From the NCBI GenBank assembly GCA_002633005.1, contig NMRA01000661.1:62001-126000 (forward strand): a stretch of DNA of 64,000 nt, given 5' to 3'. The DNA comes from Phoronis australis. Taxonomy: Eukaryota; Phoronida; Phoronidae. Positions 1-12,700 of this stretch are shown here, one piece after another. Position 1 is the stretch's first letter; every line of letters begins with the position of its first letter. The notes beneath the pieces were generated by a model. The model searched no databases. It saw nothing but the letters and a program-made list of their open reading frames with translations, and was not told the DNA's origin. The position numbers and the translations under genes were made by a program.

Positions 1-526
1 TTCACATATACGGGATAAATATAGATTATTACATGGCGAAGTCGTTATCCCCCGTTATCTAGAGCCCGAGTGGATTTTGGAGAATTATCGCCCGAGGGGC
101 GTTAGCCCCGAGGGTGACAGTTATCGCCCCATTGCAATGTTTCTCGTTCAGTATGTGGTATAAATAGATTATTACATGTCCTCAGTCGTGGGAAATCAGG
201 CATAGAAAATGCAGATTTAAAAAAATGAACCATGGTCAGTTTCTTCGTTATTATTTTTTCCGAACGGTGGCGAAAATCTTAAAAACGACTGCATCATTTA
301 ATTATAAGTGGCTAGCAGCTTTTTTCAAAGAGGTAATTAAGAGACTCTCTTCAGGCCAAATGACATCTATTAAGTGTATTATAACTCAGTTTTGCTAATT
401 CTAGCTCAATTTTGTAAGCGATACAAACATCTGGCACTCATGCAAGATACAGACTTCATTTTGAGTAGACGGTGATTTCAAAAGGAGTTTGTGCCAGAGC
501 GAGTTCATCCAATGAATCTGGCATGG

Positions 527-532
527 TTTATT
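527..532 (-). promoter_or_regulatory. Candidate poly(A) signal of the M6PR-like gene
   Basis: AATAAA on the minus strand about 127 bases after the stop codon; first canonical signal downstream. Position only, no transcript evidence. Confidence 0.4.
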
Positions 533-658
533 GAGCTGAAAACCAAACAGAATGGCTGAGTGCCACATGTACGATGAAGTTGCCATTGTTTTAAAACAAT
601 TCACAGTTAGATTCAATCGGAAAGACCTGTAGAAATCCAGCTCAGTTCACTTGGACGT

Positions 659-718
659 CTAAATTTTATTGTACGTGTCCCGGCGACATCGATCGATGAA
701 GAGAAGCCTAAACCCATC
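659..718 (-). CDS. M6PR-like: M6PR-like exon 7: C-terminal tail
   Basis: Acceptor actctttttag, then DGFRLLFIDRCRRDTYNKI and TAG (659-661). DGxxxxF follows the human tail after FWxxL. Twenty codons only; it is placed by the DG motif and phase. Confidence 0.82.
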   Translation of the reverse strand, partial: DGFRLLFIDRCRRDTYNKI

Positions 719-3700
719 CTAAAAAGAGTAAAGAAATGAAATTGACCTACAGTAAACGAGGGCGATGCATAAATAAACTGTTTTGAAATTAGTACATGTA
801 AATACTTACTAATGACCAAGGAAAAGGATTTTGGGAACATTGTAATGTATATCAGGAAAAATTACCACTTTTCTTAGGAAGTCCAAAGCTCTATTGAGCA
901 CCACTGCACTCGTTTTGACAAAAAACAACGTTTAGGATCAACTCTGTACTATAACTGATTCTCACAACACTGCACCGAACTACTGAAAATAAATGAAAAG
1001 TGGGCTAAAGCTCCTCAGTAGCAACATTGTTACAGCCATCCCAATCATAATTCTTTACTAAACATGTTATTACAGTAACAATCTGGTCACAGGTTTAGAC
1101 ATTTAAATGCTGAAACAACATGTAACTCCACAAAGAAATCTAATACACGTCATTGAAAGAAAGCTACAACCTAGCCAACACTCAGCTCAGTTAAAGGGTT
1201 AGTTTACCAACTAGCTACAACTGTACAAACATAGATTAAAAGCTTTTTTATATTTGGTATGAGCATACCTGAACATACCTAATCATAGCCCAAGCTTTAT
1301 CCTAGGGCCAAAAGAGTTGCTTTTGGTTACACAGTTTCAGTCTAGATCATGCTGTGTCTAATGCAATTATACACAGCAAACATCCCGGGTATCAAGTTTC
1401 TCCACAAAGGAGTTTAGAAGCAGAACGCATTGTGATAATCTCGTGACTTTTACTCTTCAAATTAATGTAACTTCTCCCATAGTTGGACAATTTCTTTTTT
1501 TTTTTTCATCTGAAGTTGCCGAAATGTATTTCCTTTAGGATAATGCAGCGCTAATTCAAAAAAATAACAGTGGTCAGCACAACTAAATTGGACATCTGAA
1601 ACGCATAGAAAATTGCTCCCGCTGGGGATCGGGCTCAAAATCTGAAGTGTCGACGCCAGCCAAAGCTAGTCGTTCCCGACCATAGTGAGCAAAACACGGG
1701 TCACTCGACACTGAAGAAAACTTGGCACACGTCAGAACCTGCAAATGGTTTTGTTTGATATTTGCATCTGGTAACAGTGGTGCCTTAGTCATGACTATGC
1801 TAAGCACACAAGGCAAGGTAACTATAGGGCTTTCATTCAGGTTTAGTTTAAATTGTCCAATTTATTTGTTTTGTCCTCTTTTATGGCACCAAAAAAGAGC
1901 ATATTACCCAGGGACCCTCGAAGTTGCCAAATCATCACTAGGAAGTATAACCTGGTTCTCGTTATTGGCGTCAAAGGTGCACATAGTTTTGTCTTCCAAT
2001 GACCTTTGAACCGTGTGGCAGGAGAAACAAAAAGCTTTGGCGACGCACATTTGTGCATCAAATAGAAAAGTCAAAATACGACAACTAACAAATTTCCAGC
2101 TCGGTTGTCAGGGAAGATATTCTAGCCCTTACCACGGAGCAGAACCCCAGTCACAGGATGAAAAACCTTAGCACCAAACACTAATGATTTACCACGTCTT
2201 GCAAGAACACTTACCATACAAAAGACATCGTTACCTACTAGGGGCCCGGTTGTCTATTAAGAGTTTTTGCTCATGGTCAAAATTTCTAGCAGGTCGTGGC
2301 AAATGTGTCTGGCAGAATGGTAAAGGGTCATTTTTCCACCCAAACACAATGGTAATTACGACCCAAGCAAGAAGACATTGACAATATGCAAACCCACGTC
2401 TTAACCTAAAATTACTACTGACGGCAACTAAACGCTGTTAATGCATGCACATCCATTTTTAACGATTTATCATTGCCCCGAGTTCTAATGTCCCTTTCGC
2501 AAAGAATATGTATACATGTATTTACAATACAATTTACAATCAATCAATGTTATCCCGGAACAGTATACATGTATACGGATATAGCTTCATTGTTTATCAA
2601 CATAAAATTATAAGCATTTGCCACGGAGCACTTGTACCTTTATCAATCCAGGAAGTCCGCACCAGAATTGTTCGTTGGGTATCATCTCCAATCCTTGGGC
2701 ATTCCTGACGAGTTTCATAAACAAGATACCTCCGACCAGGTAAACAAAAAGTAACGAGAAAAATCTGTAAGCAGATAAATGTACGCAACTCTCACGAATG
2801 GAAGGTTATCAACACTCTCATTTCATAGATCTTGTACTTTGTATCGCAATACTCATTTAACCCACCCCGGTTTTAAAAATTGTAGGACGATGAAAATGAT
2901 ATGCCTAGGGCTTATACACTGTATGTTGCTTTAGACAAACTAAGTATTTATAAATAACAGTAAACATTGAAGCCGTGAAATGACGCTATGATAGGAGTGG
3001 TGGTTGCATCGATTCTCTTTCAAGGGTGGTTGAACATTATTTGTGCCCTTCTTTACGCACAAAAGTTTATTGTTTTGGAATTCATTTATACTCAAATCTG
3101 CCGAGATGAATGATCATATCTCCATCAAGAATTTGCAGAGCCACTAGACGAACACATTGAACGGATGCCAAAATTACTTTCTGTTTTTCATGTATTGCAG
3201 GAGATGACAGAAACTGCCAAACCGCCCTCAATGAAGAAAGGTTGTTTTTGCGAATAACTGAAAAGAAATTTGGCCGAAAATCTAGGAGTCAGCAGCTCGT
3301 CAAAAGTGGGAATCACCCAAAATACACATTGCTTTGGGCTTACAAACAACCACAAAATATCACACAAAATATTCTGACACTTAAGTACCATGAAATGGTT
3401 TCACAGGGTTTCAATTGGATTTCTTCTATCTAATGATCACAGTCTGTTTCCCGGGCATATATATAACTTAGAAAAAAAACAACAGTTAACTTGAATTCAT
3501 GGAAAAAAATTACAGAGCTTTCAGGCAAACTGGATCAGCTGTTCACCTAGAGCACAACAAGCGAGGCTCTTTCAACGCAACTGATGCGCCAAATGCGCGA
3601 ACAACTTACATACTTTTTCAGTCGGTACTACGTTGATGCAGCCCAACAGTAATCGACGTTTTGAGGACCCAGGGGCGGATCTAAGATTTTTAGTTTGGGT

Positions 3701-6700
3701 TTTGCAAGTCAGACATTCGCACCCCCAATTGCCAAACGAAATATGGGAGAATTTTAGGGGGTCATGGTCCCCTTGTCCATTACCAGCAATATTGAAACCG
3801 TGAACTGCGCATGCGCGAAAATCACTCAGTTAGCCCCCTCTGGGATACATGGGATTCGCAGAAAACACAGCGTGGGGGTCTTATTTATGAACCAATCACA
3901 TTTGCCAATAGCACATAACACAGATAAGTACTTTATTAAAAACGTGGCCAAGTTTCAGCAAAATCGGAAGAAATTTTGTTTAACATGGTATGGTCAAAGT
4001 TTTGGCTTACAGGTATTTTGTAGCTTCGATCAGTGAAATTGCCATTGAAAACCCAACAGTGCATGTGAGAAAACGACAATTTTCGACCGAGCCTTTCATG
4101 TGCGGTTAATTTCCGATAGACCCAACAAATGTCAGCATAATCAAGGTTGAAATGTAAGAGTTTGAAGAAAATTAGACAAAAAAATGTATTTAGCATGGGG
4201 TGGCCGAAAATTGCCAATTTAGGCCTTTTGATATCTGTTGAGTTTATCATAGACTATCGTCAGTGGGTCTAGTTAATTCAAAGTTTTTAGCTAAATCACT
4301 GATAATGTTCACACCATTACGTCTGTTTGATGCCGTTCAGAGTTGCGTGCAGCAGCCATTGGCCCCCAAACCGGCTATGGGAGCTAAAATTAGGCACTAA
4401 ATCAAAGTAATTAGGACAACTGTAATACCCGAGCTGTTTACAATCTATTTCAGAGAAAAAGGTTTTTGTTCCTAGTATTAATTTGCTTTAGAGTATTGCG
4501 GGCATGGTTTCAAATTGAAAGGAGTCATCATAAGTTGAATTTATGAGAATTGCACTGAGTTGCATTGCGAAAAACTAGTCGACTGAGGTAGTGCGAGATA
4601 AGGCAATGGGTGAAAAGGACCGCTTTGACTTGCTTACAGGTGGTGGCCCTTAATATTGGGCAGACATCTTTAACGATATGTTTTGTCTTTCCTTTTTGAC
4701 GGATTATAATTGAACTTTTGATTATTTTGGGCTACTATGCGCCACAAAATCAAGAACAACCTTTCTGGTGCTTCTTTCCATTAGACACGCGGAGTGTGAA
4801 GCGCTGACCGGTGCATAAGCGATGACCTAGTTTACGCAGAGAACCTGGCAGATGACCTAGTTTACGTATTGCACCCCCTCTAAATCCGCCACTGGGACCA
4901 TGTGCAGGACTTTAGGTGACCACTTAATATAGAGTCTGAGGTAACACATTAATCGTATCTAGTATATTATTTTAGTCAACTGTGGCGTTGTTGCAAAGTT
5001 CAATCTAGGCATTGCAAAGCAATCTTTGTGATTCTTGCATGGAAATCGAAAAAACCGACTAGTTTCCAGTGAAGCTATTTTGTACATGTATATTCAATTA
5101 CGGAAATATATATCCCAGTTGGAGTACTTCGGGACATCCTATATCACCGCCTCAGTTATTTAGCCAACTTCTTGGAATGAAGACAAAATGTTGTTTTTGA
5201 TTTTTCATTTGGTTCTCAGTTATAACGCCGTTGCACTTACATTATCACAAGAACAGAACCAGCGCTTAAGCCACCGCCGCCACCTGGAGTGGGCGTGGGT
5301 CCAGTACCCCCGCTAGGACAACAATGCTTGCTCTTAAGGGTCATATACTGAAACAGAAGTCAACTTCACAGTCAAAGGATTGCAGCAACAAAACACGTTC
5401 TAGTAAAAACACATTATTATTTGTAAATATTCGCATGTGTGTTAACAGATATTCACGTGCTGGCAAAAATAGGTGCTTCAAGAATTTATGTCGTTTGAGA
5501 ACTGACGTAGATTTATTAGACCGTGAGCAAAATGTAAGATTAAAGATTTGATGATTTTACAAAATTCCAATGCATGTTCATTTCATGAAATCCAGCGCAC
5601 TTGATTACAATGGCCGGTGAAAATGTCAACAAACAAAACACTTAAGGATACTTCTCGGAAGCCTACGCCAACGAAACTTCATTAACGAAAACTTAAGTGC
5701 ATATTTTATCTTACTGAAATTTTGTTTTAATTCCACACCTAAGGGGTACCAACTTCATAGATGCGATGGAAGGTAGATCATTGAATTAAACGGGTCATTT
5801 CAGAAAAACTATGTTTTCTCTCACTGACGAGAGAAGTCGACCATGAAACCAGAAGCAAACAATGCGATGGGTTGTAACAATGCAGAAATATGCTTACGTA
5901 TTTGGCGGAGCCTGGAGGATCTTCACCCTTTGCAGTCAAGCTACCTTCGTCGGTTTGGTCACAATCTAGTGCAACATAGCTTGCCCTGGTGACGTTAGAA
6001 AAGAATTACAATTACACTGTTCAATCAATCGTAACACTAGTGTTTTTTTTTAAGTCATGCGTAGTATAATTTTAGCTCACCCCAATCTCACGGAGAAATC
6101 CAGCCAACCACCTGTCTCAGCTTATGGCTCTGCAGCTTGGTTGGTTGCTGATTTGCCTTTAGATTGCTACATGCGCGCATCATTTGACTGAATACACGCA
6201 ATCTGACAACGGTGACTAAAATGCCTACGAAGTGATCCTACACTGTCAAAAACAGTGTGACATAAAGTATTTTGATGGGTTTTGGCATTGTGCAGGGGAA
6301 AGGTACATGTTATTGTGACTAAACTGTTGTAAACTTATCCGCTATTTGAGGACTTACCCTAGATGTAGTTTGTAGTAACAGATGCTCATCGTATGTCAGA
6401 GAACTGTATAAATTCTGGGAAAACAAATAGCTCTCTGAATTGTTGAAACCTAGATAAATAATCTATGATGACAGTTTTTCCAATCTGCAAAATTTAAACA
6501 TTACCTGGTCGTACTAGGATCACTTCCGGTATATTGCAGCTCCAATCCTCTACTTGGATCATTCACGAATGTTGCAGTATTCTGTGTTCCTAAACTGAAG
6601 TAACTGGGCAGGCTACCAGGAATATCGTAATGGGTTTGACAGGCCTGTAAACAATATTCGGATGCATTCAGAACATCCTGGCTCTAGAAGACGTGAATAA

Positions 6701-9700
6701 AGGAAGAATGAATGATTGGCAATAATAATGTATTAAATAACTGCGAAAAATGGGCTACAGGACCCATAACGCATAATTTAATAGAAAGATCATAATTTGT
6801 GAAGTAGAACATGCTTAAACAAATTTTATTTCGGAAAATATTGAAGTTTGAACCCTTTTCGTGAACATCATATCTATTTTCTCTTTAGAAAAAGGAATAA
6901 TATGGCGAAGCATGACAAACTACGTACTTTCTCACCTACTTCGAGTTTTGATCAGGTGTCTACTAAGCATTTCATTGTATTAAAAATGCGTATAAGCAGC
7001 CAACGATGTAAGGAGCTTGCGTATAAAACAATGGTTCGACCCACCTTGGAATACGCCTCTACTGTTTGGGACCCTTATACCCAAAAAAGACATTGCAGCT
7101 ATAGAGAAAGTACAGAGGAGAGCTGCTCGTTGGGTCACAAGAGGGTTCAAATGTCTATCCTCTTAATGTTAGAAACCCTAAAATGGTCCACCCGCAGCCA
7201 CAGACGCAAAATCTGTCGGCTGAAAATGTTTTACAAATATGATAAGAAGTTGGTGATCATCAACTCTGATGTTGCCCCTATTGCAAATCTTACTGTCTCG
7301 GGCATCTGTACCAGAAGGTCATCCAACTGTAGTATTGCAATAAATAGGACAAATTACAGGAAAAAGACATTCTTTCCTAGAACAGTCGCGGCCTGGAATA
7401 CCTTGCCGGGCTGCATTACATCAGTCCCTTCTTTTGATATCTTTGTTAGCAAGCTATCTGCCTTTCTGACGTAACATAGTGGGGTGCCTCCGTTTGGGGC
7501 ACCAGCTCACTGACTGCCTTATCTGTTTTGACAGATCGTTAAAACGATCTAGCTATGTTAACCGACCTCTAAAGTGACGTCCACCAAGTATAAATGTAAA
7601 CCTGTTATAGTTGGTCTCTTTTTATTGATCTTCAGTGTTATACAGTGACATAATACTCAGGATAGAGTGTGGTCACTTAAACTAAGAAAAAATGCTTGTA
7701 ACAAGAGAGCAAAATGTTTTGGAGACGCCGGTGGTACCTCAGATTGACCGAACGTCAGACTTCTTATACCGACATAGGGCGCCAAGAAACCTTAATCCGT
7801 TGGCGCTGCTCAGAGTCAAATTTTCTCCTGATGCCAAAAGATCTGCTTTAAGTTTGGGAATATCTTTCTGGATCATGGTGTTGTGGCTTATTCAATAACA
7901 CATGGTATGTGTAAACACCTGGGGTGTCAAGTTTTTTCAGAAAGCAGTTCATACGCGGAATGCAGTGCGCTGTATTTCGCGCAGGCTTTGAACTCACCCT
8001 GGAATTAACAAGTTAAAACGTGTTCATCGCCCAAAATAATTCCTACAAGCAAACAAAACATAAGAAATCTATTTACTTTGCGCGAGATGATACAATTTCC
8101 GCAGGAATGTGAGCCTTTCCTTAAAAATGATATGCAGACGAGTCTTTGACAAATGTGAGTTGATTTTAACAAAAAAAAACTACCGGTGTGGTCATCGTAA
8201 GCTAATTTATAATTAATTTTCAAAGTTAAATGAAAAAAATGCAAAAGTTGAAATAACCGAATGCTGAGGCGTATTCCACTCACAGACGGCATGCAGTTTA
8301 TCACTGTTGGAAATAAAACACGAAGCTGTGATACTCCTCTCATGGTTGGACAATTTTTACACTAAAACATACTGCAACGTATTTCATGAAGGCAAAAGCT
8401 ACTTTCTTGTGCCTGTGGAAGCGGGAAGTTTAAACGTAACAGTGGCCAGCCCTGTCTTGATAGCATATCTGAGATGCATGTTAAATGTCTCCAGGGGAGG
8501 AGATCGGACTCAAAACCTGAAGTGCTGACACCAGCCCAGGTAGCCAGCGAGCTATCGTCAAAATAAAGCTACCACTGTGTGTTGGGCTCTAACAGACCTC
8601 AAAATTGCGCACAGCCTGGGTAGTTTGCTAGTCACTTCGTCGTGAAACTGGACAATAAGAACTTCGCAGCAGCACAGTTGTTCTCTGACAGACCTCAAAA
8701 CTGCGCACAGCCTGGGTAGTTTGCTTGTCACTTCGTCGTGAAACTCGACGATGAGAGCTTCGCAGCAGCACAGTTTGTTCGCAAATTCGGTTTGCTGGTA
8801 TCAAAATTCTTAAAGCTTATAATGAAGTAAAACCAGTTCCAATAATTTGTTGTGACGAGTTCGCAGCCTCGTAAAAGAACAACGGTTGGTTGAAGAATCG
8901 GCGAAAAAAGAAACTGGCCAATAGGTAACGCAATATTTTGTGGCGCCGAAAGCCGACGCAAAAGATCGCACCACAATTTTAACAACAGAACAACGGTAGA
9001 AATCCAATTTTACCTCCAACACCGGAAAATTATTTAGTTTACTCAAGGAACAGTGTAGTTTTTAATGACACTAATTTTGCGTCAGATCCTATCTGGTCAG
9101 TTTTTTTACCAACATCGAGAAAAGCTCTATTTTACTATACAGCCAAGGCTACTACATGTAGTACCCAACCGAAGTGAGTGAGCAAGTTTTGTGTCACTCG
9201 TCTCAGGGAAACTTGTAGCCATCCAGCTAGCTGAATGAAGACTATCGGCAAAATATTTAGAATACAGCTTTGTACCAATGCTAGGAAACTTGGTACTAGA
9301 TGTAAAAATGATATATGCACAGAAGCCATTCATCAGAGAAACATGAGTTTGTTCATTTTGATAACCATTTTCATAATGCCCAGCAACACTCTACATGCAA
9401 CAACGCTGTGGGGCAGTAGCAAGTGGAGATTTGGTCCATGCCCGGTTGACATTTTATTAGATGCCCCATTCTCCCTAGCTATTCAAATGCACATAGGCCT
9501 ACTCTAATAATAATAAAAATAAATCGATGAAACATAAACAAGAAGCTTTATTAAGTTTAACTGCATACCAGTCACAATTCCCACAAAAAGATACAAATTG
9601 ATTGCATACCCCTCACCCAATATGAATCCTACGCATCCTTGGGGCGATGATTGAGCACCGTCCATGGATAATCAATTTGAACGGGTTTTAATTGCACCAT

Positions 9701-12700
9701 GAAGACATAAAGCGAACAGTCCTATTGTCCGAATATCGGTGTCGGGTAAATAAAATACTTATCAAACTAACTTAACTGAAAAACTATCAAGACTCGTTAT
9801 TCCCGAGCATTGTGAATAACAAGTTCGCAACAGAGTGTTTTATATATGTTACAGCTTTAAGACGACTATATGAACCCAATTTCAGGTGCCATAAAGGTTT
9901 GTTCATCCTTTTTGAAGAAAACCACACATGAGTAACAAACACAAAAATATAAAAGGAGACTTATCGCTATAACCAATATTCATCTCATTCCTTATTCACT
10001 GTGCATGTTTTAGTCAAATCCAAAGTGCCGTAATTAATCCTCTTCATCAGAGTCGGAATCTTCACTCAATGGATCATCTTCGGAATCGGACAGTTCTTCG
10101 GAAGAACTATCTCTAATGCTGGTTGCTTCATTCCCAAGGTTACTGTCGTTGACTTCTTCATTCGCACTGAACAATATGTCAGGGAGAATGGACCCCTCAA
10201 ACCAAATTGGCAGAAGTGCGTCAGTTCCAGTTGCATGCCAACCATAATCAGTTGGTGTCAGTACATCCTCAGGACATGTTGTCGCGGCACGGGTCCATAG
10301 CGCTGTGACGTACTGAGTTCGGCGAATCTGCATCTGCAGGCTACGGAGACAAGGCGGGAGCAACGCACAGTCAATTCGTTTTATATTTGCAAGTGGATTC
10401 TCCTGAAAGGAAATTAAAAAATATAAGCATAGCCGACATTGATGGTAGTTAAACATTATCAGATCGAATATTTATATTGTTTACAAGTTATCACTACATA
10501 CCTCAGCAACTTTGCTAGTCATGTCCATAAGTTTGACGAACCGGGCCTCGTTAACATCTTTGAGCTTACATTTAGCGTACATGTGACAAATGAATTTAGC
10601 GACTAAACCGAAATCGATGCTGCAATGCACATCTCCAAAACTAGTGAAAATATTGATGAATCTTTCATCACTTTCAGCAATGTCTAAGGGCTTGATTTTG
10701 TCTTTTCTGAAAAATAAGGAATGACGTGTAAAACTAATTCAAAACAGAAACCTTTTTTGTTTAAAGGAGGCAACCATAACACGACTTCATTTACATGACA
10801 GACGTAATCACAGCTAATCGAACTCAATCAATTCTTGTCACTACTGCAATAATCAAGATTTCGATAACATACCTATAAAAGGCAGATGTGTAGTCACATC
10901 CAGTGAAAGCATGGTATCCAGGCATTGCTCTGGCAAGCCCGTACTTGCGCTCTTCAAGAACTTTTGCTATGTCGGAAATATTCATAAATCTTCTGTAATT
11001 TCCCATCCCACAGTCCATGACAACGTTGGTCGTGGATCTTATTTCTCTCCGCTGTTGTCCGAGTGTACCAACCAAAATTACTAAAATATCTGTACCTGAA
11101 GCCCTCACCATAACACGACCGACAGTTACATGTATGTTTGCGACGTAGAACGCAATCAGCGTAACCGCTTCCTCGTGGTCACCTTGGAGATGGACAGGTT
11201 TTGTCACCATGATTTGCTGGTTATTGTCGGGAAAGAAGTGGTAGCAGTCACCACCGTGGGAAACAAACAATGTTTTCCCACCAAACATATGCCAATAATG
11301 GTATTTTCTCTGTTCCGTCAAAAGGAACTTAGCCACTTCATATTTGAACGCGCTGTGAAGTGTTTGTGAGCTCTGTCGCATAGTTTGATCAGGCCCTGTT
11401 GCGGCATACATGGAATTAAAGTCCCCGCGATGTTTCCGTTCACTGTCCTTAACTGAGTTTTCTACGTACTTGTGTAGACACAAGTGATCTTCCTCTGCCC
11501 TCCCCGAACAGACCACTGATAACATCGATCGTGCAACTGATTCATAAGTTGCACCTATTCTTGTCTGTGATATGACTGATTGTAGAAGAAGTCCGCCATC
11601 AAAAACCTTCACGTAGTCGTGTAGAAAATCTCCGTCTGTTATAGGTTCTGTCTGGAACAATTCAAGTTTTTTTCAGCAAAGCAGACTTTTCTGTTTGACG
11701 AGCGCTCCATCGCAGTGAGCAAGTGCTAATGGATAAGGTGTGACAGGATGTGAGAGAAGTTGTCGAAGATCGAAGTTTGTCCTCTCTGCTACAACTACGA
11801 CTATGCGTATGAACAATTCTCTTAGACTCTCTGCGACTGTCTTGTTTCTCTGGGAGGCCGATGACTTGGCTTTATTCTTCACGCTTTTAGCAGCGAAGTT
11901 TTGGACAGCTGTACGCTTAACTGTTCGCAGAAACCTTCTGCTGTCACTTTTCCACTCCTGTTGGAATTTTCTCTCGCATCATGGCCTCGGCTCAGCGCAT
12001 TGATCCGGTAGTCTTCTGTTGCTTGGGATGCTGCTTGGCCAGTTGCGATATTAACCAGACCCGGTGGATCATTGTTCTCAAACGGATTGCAGAAATTGTC
12101 GATTTTGACACTGAGTGATGCCATCTGTTCGTTATCTTTTTTGATTCTTGAAGGACTGCACTGACTCTTTGCATTTTCCCCAACTTAAAGTCCAGCAAAT
12201 GTTCTAAGTTCAATTACTGAAATTGCCCTTTGTGCCATAGAGAGTGACCATCGACGCATTGCATTCTCTGAGTTGCGGAAAGCCCCTATCCCTGTCATGC
12301 TCGATGCTGCATCCCTGTTGACGGACTGTTCCAAAGAGAGGTCAACAGCCGATCTACTGAAGTTGTTCCTCGTACGTCGCACTGAAAATGCTCCGTTTTC
12401 CAGCACTTCGCTCAATTGTGGGTCTGCAAATTTCAATTTTTGGTAAAACAACGTTCCCCATCTAGCGTAGTTTGGGCGGTTCAGGGCAAAGAATTCATCT
12501 AGCATTGTCGGGAAAATGTTGATATAGCCACTGACGTCATTGGTGTTGACGCATCTCTGGAATTCTCTGTGCGCGCATTTATGAGAAAGATGTAGGTTGG
12601 CCAAAACTGAGCAGTTTTGCCATATTTGCCATTAATCACTGTGTGAAATGAATCTTAATACTTCTGGAGATGCTGAGTGATCACAGGATCATCAAGGTTT

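Noticed and set aside
401-616. 71-residue minus-strand open frame
   Set aside because: It lies in the 3' untranslated region of the M6PR-like gene and shows no family signal.
5248-5313. Shorter M6PR-like exon 5 using the acceptor ...gtcctag at 5314
   Set aside because: It would need a phase-2 donor that exon 4 does not have. The upstream acceptor ctgtttcag at 5348 restores phase and adds the conserved SKHCCP.
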